Below, one piece after another: positions 15,385 to 22,502 of a DNA stretch of 34,351 nt (the first letter of the stretch is position 1; the number at the start of each line of letters is the position of its first letter). The notes below the pieces were generated by a model. The model was given only the letters and a program-made list of their open reading frames with translations, had not been told where the DNA came from and made no database searches. This DNA is from WHTB01 sp050699035 (GTDB taxonomy: Bacteria; Actinomycetota; Actinomycetes; Propionibacteriales; Nocardioidaceae), in NCBI GenBank assembly GCA_050699035.1, contig JBOHDE010000010.1, positions 1-34,351 on the forward strand. Reading direction: 5' to 3'. Both the position numbers and the translations under genes were made by a program.

Positions 15385-15665
15385 CGTGCACTCCTCACGT
15401 TGTGGGTGTGGACGTAGTCACCCTTGACGATGTCTGCTGTCGCGATTGCTGTCCGAATGCCGTACTCGACCACATCCGAGCCAGAGCTCGTGTCTGCCAA
15501 GGCCACCTTGTGGCCAAGCGGGATCTCGCCGCGTACCTTCACTTCGACACTGGGCGACCCGTCCAGGTATCCGACGATGGCGTCGCCCGGCTCGACATCC
15601 CGGACTGCGACCGCCACGGCGTCGCCGGACATATGCGCCAGGAAGGTAGGACCTTGTTCGGCCAT
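15363..15665 (-). CDS. suyA: (2R)-3-sulfolactate sulfo-lyase, small SAF-domain subunit
   Basis: A 100-residue SAF-domain protein equivalent to the N-terminal domain of UxaA and to SuyA. Typical features are 'IPLGHKVAL', 'VVEYGIRTAIATADI' and the C-terminal 'DYVHTHNVRSARW', the last being a hallmark of SuyA-type subunits. It pairs with SuyB to form the sulfo-lyase. I chose ATG 15665 (AAAGGGTGG about 8 nt upstream) over an in-frame TTG two codons earlier. It is the first gene of a suyA-suyB-exporter transcript whose promoter and operator lie directly upstream. Confidence 0.87.
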   Translation of the reverse strand: MAEQGPTFLAHMSGDAVAVAVRDVEPGDAIVGYLDGSPSVEVKVRGEIPLGHKVALADTSSGSDVVEYGIRTAIATADIVKGDYVHTHNVRSARWQNSVA

Positions 15666-15690
15666 GTGCAAACCACCCTTTCTGGTCAGT

Positions 15691-15737
15691 GGTCTGACCT
15701 CGCTGGCACCCTAAGGCGTTGGCCTGCCTGCTGTCAA
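15691..15737 (-). promoter_or_regulatory. suyA promoter with GntR operator
   Basis: On the minus strand: consensus TTGACA (15732-15737), 18 nt, TAGGGT (15708-15713; TAGGNT is a common actinobacterial -10), then the perfect palindrome GGTCAGACC (15691-15699) at the expected transcription start. An extra half site GGTCAG lies at 15684-15689. The arrangement fits repression by the adjacent GntR protein, relieved by a pathway metabolite. Confidence 0.72.
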
Positions 15738-16456
15738 CAACCCCCGCGCACCGGGGCGGCCCTCGATGTGAGCGGCGGGCGCTGACCGGTTGAGAGGCTC
15801 GTACTCGCAGCCGGCTTGTCCACCCGCTGCTCCGCGGGACGCTCGCCGGTCAAAGATTGCCCAGTTGGGGTTCTCCTGCTGGAGGTGTGGGTGCGTCTTT
15901 CGCCAGCGGTTCACCGCGACCGCTCGCTCAGTCCCGCCTGGTCCGGCCGCGCGGTGACGGTCGTAACCGACGACTTTGCTGTCGTCAGCCGAGGTGGACA
16001 GCAAACTCGTCGGTTACCGCGGTGGATGGCCCGACCCGGACATGCCCGCCGGCCACGACGTCACCCTCCGAACCGACATTCTGAGCCCGGAATCGGGGCC
16101 GAAAGTGACGGTTCGAGGGGTGAAGTCGCCCATCCACGCCGAGATCGGGCCGGGTCGTCGTCTGCCGACAGGCGTCCGCGGAATGCAGGCAGGTCCGGCC
16201 GCCGGCACCCCGGTCCCCGCCACGGTCATCGGCCCGGCGGCGTCAGGCCCACCACATGACACGCGACCGACCGGAACCGGTCAAGGCGATCGCCGGGCTC
16301 CTTCTTCCCAGGCCTACGCAACGCGCCAGTCAAGGGGTCGCAAGTCAGACTCCGCCACACCCGGCCCTCATCACCCTCACCTAGCCCGACCTGGACGGCC
16401 ACCGACCCACCCTCCCCGGCCGAAACTGACCCACACATCAGCCTACGGCCACGCAC
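15738..16456. other. Intergenic region with repeats and likely mobile-element scars
   Basis: About 720 bases without a supported gene. Open frames exist on both strands but lack start signals and family motifs. The stretch holds a 21-bp inverted repeat (15963-16017). It also holds a weaker inverted pair around 16066-16126, and two similar segments, GGGCCGAAAGTGACGG (about 16096-16111) and GGCCGAAACTGACCCA (about 16420-16435), of the kind seen at IS21-type ends. I take it as a scar of past insertions between suyA and sdhB. Confidence 0.45.
15963..16017. repeat. 21-bp inverted repeat with 13-nt spacer
   Basis: Left arm 15963-15983 and right arm 15997-16017 are inverted copies with one mismatch (position 12), beginning GTAACCGACGA and containing TTTGCTGTC. 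The perfect length of the arms suggests either paired terminal inverted repeats of a deleted insertion sequence or a strong hairpin. No T-tract follows, so a classical terminator is less likely. Confidence 0.7.
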
Positions 16457-16510
16457 TTGACGACTGGGCGCGGTAACGGTAGACAAAGAGGGTGGCCGCA
16501 AGGTCAGACC
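16457..16510 (+). promoter_or_regulatory. sdhBACD-fumarase promoter with GntR operator
   Basis: TTGACG (16457-16462), 17 nt, TAGACA (16480-16485) make a plausible promoter. GGTCAGACC (16502-16510) is a perfect palindrome inside the early transcribed region, 18 nt before the sdhB ATG. A related weaker sequence, AGTCAGACT, lies at 16342-16350. It probably drives the six genes up to the terminator at 21387. Confidence 0.68.
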
Positions 16511-16528
16511 TCTTACCCTCGGAGCCCA

Positions 16529-17233
16529 ATGTCGACGGAACCCGAAGCAGCCCCTCTGCGGGTGCGGATCCGAAGAAGCGCGGACCAGGCCCAGGAGAGG
16601 TTCGAGGTGGAGCGCTTCCCTGCGATGACGGTTCTCGACGTGCTCCTGGCCATCCAGCGCGAGAGCGACCCCTCGATCGGGTTCCGCTTCTCGTGTCGCG
16701 TGGCGATGTGCGGAACCTGCACCCTCCGCGTCAACGGTCGCTCGGTCCTGGCCTGCCAGGCACTCGTGCAGGACCATGCCGGTGAGATCGAGATCGGCCC
16801 GATGGCAGGCTTTCCCGTCGTTCGCGACCTCGTCGTCGACATGACGCCCTTCTGGGAGCAGTGGGCGCGCATCACTCCCTACCTGGAGCCGAAGGAGTCG
16901 CTGACCGAGCCTGCCACGGTGCGTCCCGACTCCGAGGAGCGGGAGGCCATCGACGGGGCTTTGGACTGCATCCAGTGCGGTGCCTGTTACTCCAGCTGCG
17001 GCGTCTCGGGGCAGCACAAGACGTTCCTGGGGCCGGCCGCTCTCACCCGAGCGATGGTCCTGGTCAACGACTCCAGAGATGCCTCCGGACGGAAACGCCT
17101 CGCCGTCGTCTCAGGTCAGGACGGGGCAGACCGTTGCCACCTGATCTACGGATGTACCGGGGTCTGCCCCAAGGATCTTGACCCGGCGCAGGCCATCCGC
17201 CGCATTCGCACCGGCAGGGTGGAGGACCGCTGA
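16529..17233 (+). CDS. sdhB: Succinate dehydrogenase/fumarate reductase iron-sulfur subunit
   Basis: The 234-residue protein carries all three cluster motifs: [2Fe-2S] Cys56, Cys61, Cys64 and Cys76 ('CRVAMCGTC...C'), then 'CIQCGACYSSC' and 'CHLIYGCTGVCPKDLDP' for the 4Fe and 3Fe clusters. It transfers electrons between the flavin subunit and the membrane quinone site. ATG 16529 is chosen because GGAG lies 4 nt upstream; a frame-extended start would run through the promoter. It precedes sdhA with a 1-nt TGATG overlap. The B-A-C-D gene order is unusual compared with the common C-D-A-B operons of core metabolism, fitting a dedicated accessory complex. Confidence 0.93.
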   Translation: MSTEPEAAPLRVRIRRSADQAQERFEVERFPAMTVLDVLLAIQRESDPSIGFRFSCRVAMCGTCTLRVNGRSVLACQALVQDHAGEIEIGPMAGFPVVRDLVVDMTPFWEQWARITPYLEPKESLTEPATVRPDSEEREAIDGALDCIQCGACYSSCGVSGQHKTFLGPAALTRAMVLVNDSRDASGRKRLAVVSGQDGADRCHLIYGCTGVCPKDLDPAQAIRRIRTGRVEDR

Positions 17234-18966
17234 TGAGTACCTCCTCGTGGGACGAGATCCGCACCGACGTCGCTGTCATCGGCAGCGGCGGCGCCGGGCT
17301 GATGGCCGTTCTCCACGTGCATGACGCGGATCCGGAGCTCGACATCACGGTGATCAGCAAGGGAGCCGTCGGTCGCTCGGGATGCACTCGAATGGTGCAG
17401 GGCGGCTACAACGCGGTGCTGAACCCGATGGACTCCATCGACAACCACTTCAAGGACACGTTGGACGGCGGGAAGTACCTCAACGACCAGGAGCTGGCCT
17501 GGACGCTGGTCAACGATGCCCCCAAGGTCATCCATGAGCTCGAGACCAAGGTCGGGTGCTTCTTCGACCGGGCTGACGACGGCACCATCAAACAGAAGGC
17601 CTTCGCGGGCCAGTCGTTCGACCGGACGGTGCACCGCGGTGACCTCACCGGCATCGAGATCATGGCCAGGCTTCGGGACCAGATGTTCCGCGTCGGTCCC
17701 CGGGAGCTGGAGGACGTCAGAGCGCTCGACCTGATCCGCGCTTCGGACGGGTCCGTCGCCGGCCTCACCTGTCTGGACGTCAGGACCGGAAGGTTCGTCG
17801 TCGTGCGCGCCCGAGTCGTGATCATCGCGACCGGTGGCGCCGCCACGATGTACAAGATCGCCGCACCCGCACGTGAGAAGACCGGTGACGGCGTCGCCAT
17901 GTGCTTGCGCGCCGGCCTCGAGCTTCGCGACATGGAGATGATGCAGTTCCATCCGACCGGTCTCCTGGTCGGACCCGCCCGGATGACCGGAGCCGTTCTC
18001 GAGGAGGGGTTGCGAGGCGCCGGCGCTCGTCTGTTCAACGCTGTCGGCGAGCGATACATGGCCAAGTACGACCCGGTACGGATGGAGCGCTCGACGCGGG
18101 ACGTCGTCTCCCGCTCCAGCTACCTCGAGATCATGGCGGGACGAGGAACAAGCACCGGCGGCGTCCTGATCGACATCTCGCACCTGGGCGCCAGCGAGGT
18201 GGAGAAACGCTTCCCCGGGATGGTCGCCCGAACCCGCCAGATCGGCAGCGACCTGGCGACCGGCCCCGTCGAGGTGTCCCCCACCGCACACTTCCACATG
18301 GGTGGCGCGATCATCGACCGCGACTGCCGCACCTCCTTGGAGGGACTGCTTGTCGCCGGAGAGGATGCCGGGGGCGTCCACGGCGCCAACCGCCTCGGCG
18401 GCAATGGAGTCGCGGAGTCAACCGTCTTCGGCTGCCGCGCCGGCGACACGGCCGCTGTCATCGCCCGGTCCAGGGAGCATCCAGAGATCGACGTCGCAGA
18501 CGTGGAGCGGGCGATGGCCGTCGCGGCCGCACCTCTCGACCGGACCGACGGCATCCTCCCGTTCCCTCTCACCCAGAAGCTCAAGGACGTGATGTGGGAG
18601 CACTGCGGCGTGGTCCGCAGCGCTGACGGCCTGGCGTTGGCAGCCGCCGAGATCGAGACCTTGGAAAGGCTGCTGGCGCAGGTCTCCGTGCCCGGGCCGG
18701 CCGCCTTCAACCCGGCCTGGAACGAAGCTCTCGACCTGGGGAACCAGCTGTCGGTGGCCAAGGTCATCGTCCAGAGCGCCGCCCTCAGGGAAGAGACCCG
18801 TGGCGCCCATGCGCGGTCGGACTTTACGGAACCCCGTGACTCGGAGTGGCTCAAGTACCTCGTGGCCCGCCAGGCCGACGATGGCACCGTCTCGATCGTC
18901 GACCGCCCGGTCGACTTCGCCCGGTCGGCCCCGGCGGCGACGAGTGCGGAGGTGACACAGCAATGA
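17233..18966 (+). CDS. sdhA: Succinate dehydrogenase/fumarate reductase flavoprotein subunit
   Basis: The 577-residue flavoprotein has the FAD-binding 'GSGGAG' (17-22), 'QFHPTG', 'EEGLRGAGARL', the catalytic 'TRDVVSR' Arg region, 'TAHFHMGG' and 'GGVHGANRLGGN'. All expected active-site groups for succinate/fumarate chemistry are therefore present. One key difference is visible: the His that covalently holds FAD (the H five residues before the conserved QGG) is Cys51 here ('SGCTRMVQGG'). Family knowledge says loss of that His lowers flavin potential and favours fumarate reduction over succinate oxidation, as in non-covalent relatives such as NadB. Activity on a substituted succinate is possible. 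Its stop overlaps sdhC by 4 nt. Confidence 0.9.
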   Translation: MSTSSWDEIRTDVAVIGSGGAGLMAVLHVHDADPELDITVISKGAVGRSGCTRMVQGGYNAVLNPMDSIDNHFKDTLDGGKYLNDQELAWTLVNDAPKVIHELETKVGCFFDRADDGTIKQKAFAGQSFDRTVHRGDLTGIEIMARLRDQMFRVGPRELEDVRALDLIRASDGSVAGLTCLDVRTGRFVVVRARVVIIATGGAATMYKIAAPAREKTGDGVAMCLRAGLELRDMEMMQFHPTGLLVGPARMTGAVLEEGLRGAGARLFNAVGERYMAKYDPVRMERSTRDVVSRSSYLEIMAGRGTSTGGVLIDISHLGASEVEKRFPGMVARTRQIGSDLATGPVEVSPTAHFHMGGAIIDRDCRTSLEGLLVAGEDAGGVHGANRLGGNGVAESTVFGCRAGDTAAVIARSREHPEIDVADVERAMAVAAAPLDRTDGILPFPLTQKLKDVMWEHCGVVRSADGLALAAAEIETLERLLAQVSVPGPAAFNPAWNEALDLGNQLSVAKVIVQSAALREETRGAHARSDFTEPRDSEWLKYLVARQADDGTVSIVDRPVDFARSAPAATSAEVTQQ

Positions 18967-19469
18967 CGACGGCCCAGCTGCTCTTCCTGTCCGCCTTCAC
19001 CCTGGTGAACGTTGCGATCCTCGCCGCGGTCGTCGTGGTGGCGCGTGAGGCTCGGCGCGTCGATGGCGGCGCCCTCTGGTCCAAGACCCTCCTGCGCAGG
19101 CTGGGGCGTTTGCCCAGCGAACGCAGTGAAGCCAACCGGTTGGCCTTCTACACGCACCGCTTGACTGGCATCGCGATCTTCGCGTTCCTGGCCCTCCACA
19201 TCATCGACGTCTCTCTCGTCGCGATCTCGGCGGCGCTCTACGACGACGTCCATCGGCTCTACGGAACGGTGGTGATGAGGGTCTTCGAGTGTGGCCTGCT
19301 GTTCGCCCTGCTCTTTCATGCCCTCAACGGGCTCCGGCTGATCGCCATCGACGTCTGGGACCTGGGCGTTCAGGCCGCCACCAAGATCCTTAACGGAGTG
19401 GTCGTGACGAGCGTCCTCGTGACGGTCGCCGGCAGCATCGTGATCCTTCGTCCGGTGTTCGCGACATGA
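18963..19469 (+). CDS. sdhC: Succinate dehydrogenase/fumarate reductase cytochrome b membrane subunit
   Basis: A 168-residue integral membrane protein with about four helices (5-27, 67-90, 103-127, 142-163). It contains the 'HRLTGI' motif (65-70) characteristic of SdhC-type cytochrome b556 subunits, and His79 and His119 ('FHALNGLRL') are candidate haem ligands. It should anchor the SdhAB dimer and provide part of the quinone site. ATGA overlaps with sdhA and sdhD at both ends show tight translational coupling. Confidence 0.85.
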   Translation: MTTAQLLFLSAFTLVNVAILAAVVVVAREARRVDGGALWSKTLLRRLGRLPSERSEANRLAFYTHRLTGIAIFAFLALHIIDVSLVAISAALYDDVHRLYGTVVMRVFECGLLFALLFHALNGLRLIAIDVWDLGVQAATKILNGVVVTSVLVTVAGSIVILRPVFAT

Positions 19470-19855
19470 GGCGAGCTGCCGCGTCGACGGTCACACCAGA
19501 CCTGAGCCGGGTCGGGCAGCGCGGGCTCTACCTGACGATCAGGGTGACCGGCGTCCTGCTCGCCGTTCTCGCGCTGGGTCACTACGGGCTGACCCACATC
19601 GTCTACGACGTCGCGGAGACCGACTCGGCATTCATCGCCCAGCGGTGGTCGTCCGCGCTGTGGATCGTGTGGGACGGCCTGCTCCTCGGTGCCGCCCTGC
19701 TTCACGCCATGGCTGGTATGTCGACGGTGATCCGCGACCATCGACCGGACTCCGGCTCATCGAAGCGCTGGATAGCTGTCGGCGCCGGCCTGACACTCGT
19801 GCTCTTCATCATCGGGGTCGCCACGCTGACCTACAGCGTCATCGGCACGAACTAA
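19466..19855 (+). CDS. sdhD: Succinate dehydrogenase/fumarate reductase small membrane anchor
   Basis: A 129-residue protein with three hydrophobic segments (about 22-45, 64-90, 103-125). His39, His44 and His80 ('LLHAMAG', with 'WDGLLLGAALLH') are placed as haem or quinone-site residues in SdhD-like anchors. It overlaps the end of sdhC by 4 nt and is followed after 23 nt by the fumarase alpha gene. Sequence conservation is weak, as usual for this subunit, so the assignment rests mainly on position and topology. Confidence 0.8.
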   Translation: MRRAAASTVTPDLSRVGQRGLYLTIRVTGVLLAVLALGHYGLTHIVYDVAETDSAFIAQRWSSALWIVWDGLLLGAALLHAMAGMSTVIRDHRPDSGSSKRWIAVGAGLTLVLFIIGVATLTYSVIGTN

Positions 19856-19878
19856 CTCGAACCAGAAAGGGCCCTCGC

Positions 19879-20781
19879 ATGCTGCCGAGCACGATCCAGA
19901 CGAACTCGGACTCGTTGTACGACAACCTCGTCGACGTCGCGGCCGGCCTGTACAAGAAGGCGTTGACCGACCTCCCTCCGGACGTCCGGTCCGCTGTCCA
20001 CCGGGTGTCGGAGATCGAAGTCGGTGGTGCCAGGACCCGGCTCGACGTGATGGTCAAGTCCATCGACGTCTCCGACCGCACCGGCATCATCGTGTGCCAG
20101 GACACCGGCATCTGCGTGTTCTTCGTGAAGCTCGGCACCGAGTTCGCGATCAACGGGGCTCGCCTCATCGATGCGCTGCGACGCGGGATCGCGGTGGCCA
20201 CGAAGGACCACGACCTCAGGTCCAGCGTCGTCCACCCGATCACCCGCGAGAATCGTCAGGACAACACCGGCCAGGGGATCCCCGACGTCCATGTCGAGTT
20301 CGTCGACGGCAGTGATGAGCTGGAGATCCTCCTCGTACCCAAGGGATCCGGGTCGGAGAACATGTCCTATCTGAAGATGCTCTCCCCCGCCGAGGGCATC
20401 TCGGGCGTCAAACGTTTCGTCCTCGACAGCGTGATCGACGCCGGCCCCCGCCCCTGCCCACCCACCGTCGTCGGTGTGGGCATCGGAGGCACGGCAGACT
20501 TGTGCGCCGGCCTGGCGAAGAAGGCGATCCTGCGGCCGGTGGGTGAGCCACATCCCGAGCCCGAGGTCGCAGCGATCGAGCGCCGGCTGCTCGCCGCCAT
20601 CAACGAGACCGGCATCGGCCCCCAGGGGCTCGGCGGGAGCGTCACCTCCTTCGCCGTGCATGTCGAGTACGCCGCGACGCATATCTCGATGAACCCGGTA
20701 GCGGTGAACATCCAGTGCTGGCGTGGCGAGAGAGCCAGCGCGACGATCTCGAGCGACGGCGCGGTCAGCTATGGATACTGA
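19879..20781 (+). CDS. Class I fumarase / L(+)-tartrate dehydratase alpha subunit
   Basis: The 300-residue protein corresponds to the N-terminal half of class I Fe-S fumarases and to TtdA. Cluster cysteines are in 'VCQDTGICVF', 'PRPCPPTVVGVGIGG' and probably 'NIQCWRG'. 'ENRQDNTGQGIPDVH' and 'LAKKAILRP' are also typical. The [4Fe-4S] enzyme interconverts fumarate and malate or acts on tartrate or mesaconate; fumarate fits the neighbouring lyase and Sdh/Frd. AGAAAGGG lies about 9 nt before the ATG. It overlaps the beta subunit by 11 nt. A sulfonated dicarboxylate as substrate is conceivable but speculative. Confidence 0.9.
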   Translation: MLPSTIQTNSDSLYDNLVDVAAGLYKKALTDLPPDVRSAVHRVSEIEVGGARTRLDVMVKSIDVSDRTGIIVCQDTGICVFFVKLGTEFAINGARLIDALRRGIAVATKDHDLRSSVVHPITRENRQDNTGQGIPDVHVEFVDGSDELEILLVPKGSGSENMSYLKMLSPAEGISGVKRFVLDSVIDAGPRPCPPTVVGVGIGGTADLCAGLAKKAILRPVGEPHPEPEVAAIERRLLAAINETGIGPQGLGGSVTSFAVHVEYAATHISMNPVAVNIQCWRGERASATISSDGAVSYGY

Positions 20782-21376
20782 AGCTCCGCGCACCGTGCGA
20801 CTGCGGGCGCCGCTCACCGAAGAGGTCGTGCGTGGCCTGAGGGCCGGCGACGAAGTCTGGCTCGACGGGACCGTCTGGGGAGTGCGGGACGCGTCCCTCA
20901 TCCGCTTCTTCGACCAGCGCGAGCATCCGGAGGGTGCCGACTTCGAGGGCGCCATCTTCATCCACACCGCACCCAGTGTGCGGAAGGAGGGCGAACGCTA
21001 CCTCCCGGTCTCGGTGGGCACGACGACGTCCATGCGGATGGACAGGTTCACTCGGGGCTGCCTGGAGGAGCTCGGCGCCCGGGCCATCATCGGCAAGGGT
21101 GGGCTCAGCCAAGGCTCCCTGCACCACCTCGCCGAGCTGGGCGGCGTCTACCTCTCGATCACCGGAGGTGCCGCCAGCTGGGAGACCTTGCAGATCGAGG
21201 CGATCGAGGAGGTCCTCTGGGAGGACCTGATGCCCGAATGCCTCTGGAAGTTCAGGGTCAAGGACTTCGGCCCGCTCTTCGTCACCATGGACGCGAACGG
21301 CACCTCGTCGTACGAGCAGGTTCGGGCGCAGACCCAAGAACGCCTGGCAGCTGCCTACGCGCTGCTCGAAGAATGA
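20771..21376 (+). CDS. Class I fumarase / L(+)-tartrate dehydratase beta subunit
   Basis: The 201-residue protein matches the C-terminal domain of class I fumarases and TtdB: 'GAIFIHTAPS', 'VGTTTSMRMDRF', 'IGKGGLSQGS' and 'ITGGAASW' are conserved family segments forming the substrate side of the active site. It starts inside the alpha-subunit gene (11-nt overlap), which ensures paired synthesis. It is the last gene of the sdhBACD-fumarase transcript and is followed by a strong hairpin at 21387-21417. Confidence 0.9.
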   Translation: MDTEAPRTVRLRAPLTEEVVRGLRAGDEVWLDGTVWGVRDASLIRFFDQREHPEGADFEGAIFIHTAPSVRKEGERYLPVSVGTTTSMRMDRFTRGCLEELGARAIIGKGGLSQGSLHHLAELGGVYLSITGGAASWETLQIEAIEEVLWEDLMPECLWKFRVKDFGPLFVTMDANGTSSYEQVRAQTQERLAAAYALLEE

Positions 21377-21386
21377 GGTGACGGGC

Positions 21387-21417
21387 ACCGCGGCCAGAGC
21401 TCACCCCTGGCCGCGGT
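21387..21417. terminator. Strong hairpin between convergent operons
   Basis: ACCGCGGCCAG (21387-21397) and its perfect inverted copy (21407-21417) flank a 9-nt loop. It lies between the convergent fumarase beta gene and the ABC-transporter binding-protein gene, so it can terminate both transcripts. There is no clear T-run, which is common for actinobacterial terminators. Confidence 0.8.
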
Positions 21418-21442
21418 TCCCGTCGGTCGTGTAGCTGGCCGT

Positions 21443-22450
21443 TCAGCTGGCGTTTGCTGTGGGCTCCGTGTCGTAGAACATGTCCTCGGTTTCGGGAACC
21501 GCCTTGATCATGCCGATCGACTTCATGAACTTGGCGAAGGTGCCGAACCCACTTGGCGTGTTGACGAAGCTGACGTCGTCGGCCGTGATCTGCTCCAGCA
21601 CCTGGTCCGCGGGTAGACCCATCTCCTCAGACAGGATGGGCGCTGCCTCGTCCGGCTTGTTGGTCAGCATGTCGTTCGCGTCCGCGATGGCCGTCACGAT
21701 CGCGTCGATGACCTCGGGGTTGCATTCGGCGAACTCCGTCTTCGTGAAGACGCTGTTGAACGTGTGCTCACCGAAGAGGTCATAGCTCTCGAGCAGCTTG
21801 CTTGCGCCCTCGTCGATCTCCTGTGCTTGGAAGGGTGGTGAGGTCAGGTGGGCGGCGAGCTGCCCGCCGATGAGTGCCTGCACACCGTCCGGGTGACCCA
21901 TCGAGACGATCTGGGAGTCGAGCGCCTTCGCGTCGCCGAGCTGCTCCTCGGCGCCCTTGCGTAGGACGACAGACTGGATCGAGTCGGGGGCCGGCATCGC
22001 GATGTTGCCGGCGCCCTTGAGGTCCTCCAGGCTCTTGATCTTCGGGTCCATCGCGTTCAGGTACAGGCTCATGTTGTTCAGACCCGAGATGACCTTCCAG
22101 TCAACGCCGGCGTCCAAGCCCACCAGGAACGGACCGATCCCACCGGCGCCCACGTGCAGGTTGTCACCGATGATCCCGTCTCGGATGGCCGACCCTGAGT
22201 TCATCTTCTGCCAGGTGATCTTCACCTCCGGCAGGGCATCCTCCAGGATCTTCTCCTGCTTGGCGATGAGGAGCGACGCGTACCCCAGACCGGGTTGATA
22301 GGCGATCGCGACCTTGTCCGCTGGCTCGCAGTCACCTGAGGCCGAACCGCCGCCCCCGGGGTCATCCCCGCAGCTCGACAAGCCAAGTGCCACACTGACC
22401 GACAGCGCGAGTACGGCGCTGCTCCGGAACTTGCTTCTCAACGACATCAT
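21443..22450 (-). CDS. Sulfonate/taurine-type ABC transporter substrate-binding lipoprotein
   Basis: The 335-residue protein begins with a lipoprotein signal (Cys27 in 'LGLSSC') and a Gly/Ser linker. The mature part is an SsuA/TauA/NMT1-like binding protein ('VAIAYQPGLGYASLLIAKQ', 'GAGGIGPFLVGL', 'LIGGQLAAHLTSPPFQAQE'). This family binds sulfonates, nitrate, taurine or pyrimidine precursors. Given suyAB, an organosulfonate is the best guess. It is last in the ATPase-permease-binding-protein transcript, behind a small hairpin in the 52-nt gap. GGAAGAGAGAG precedes two consecutive ATG codons; the first (22450) is used. Confidence 0.88.
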   Translation of the reverse strand: MMSLRSKFRSSAVLALSVSVALGLSSCGDDPGGGGSASGDCEPADKVAIAYQPGLGYASLLIAKQEKILEDALPEVKITWQKMNSGSAIRDGIIGDNLHVGAGGIGPFLVGLDAGVDWKVISGLNNMSLYLNAMDPKIKSLEDLKGAGNIAMPAPDSIQSVVLRKGAEEQLGDAKALDSQIVSMGHPDGVQALIGGQLAAHLTSPPFQAQEIDEGASKLLESYDLFGEHTFNSVFTKTEFAECNPEVIDAIVTAIADANDMLTNKPDEAAPILSEEMGLPADQVLEQITADDVSFVNTPSGFGTFAKFMKSIGMIKAVPETEDMFYDTEPTANAS

Positions 22451-22480
22451 GCGCTGACTCTCTCTTCCTAGGGCTAGTCG

Positions 22481-22495
22481 CGTGCAACCTGCACG
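22481..22495 (-). other. Small hairpin between permease and binding-protein genes
   Basis: CGTGCA (22481-22486) and TGCACG (22490-22495) form a 6-bp stem with a 3-nt loop in the 52-nt gap. Such elements often raise the level of binding-protein mRNA relative to permease mRNA by stabilising or partly terminating transcripts. Function is inferred from position only. Confidence 0.4.
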
Positions 22496-22502
22496 TGGAC
22501 AC

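Noticed and set aside
15711..16004. Minus-strand 97-codon frame, considered as a transposase remnant
   Set aside because: A short stretch has a transposase-like look, but no motif or conserved acidic triad can be identified, so I only note the region as a likely mobile-element scar.
16342..16350. AGTCAGACT as another operator upstream of sdhB
   Set aside because: It keeps only the inner core, lies far from the promoter, and similar 9-mers are expected by chance; mentioned only as a weak relative.
17146..18381. Long minus-strand frame opposite sdhA
   Set aside because: Antisense shadow; low-complexity Asp/Gly/Val/His-rich translation and no start signals.
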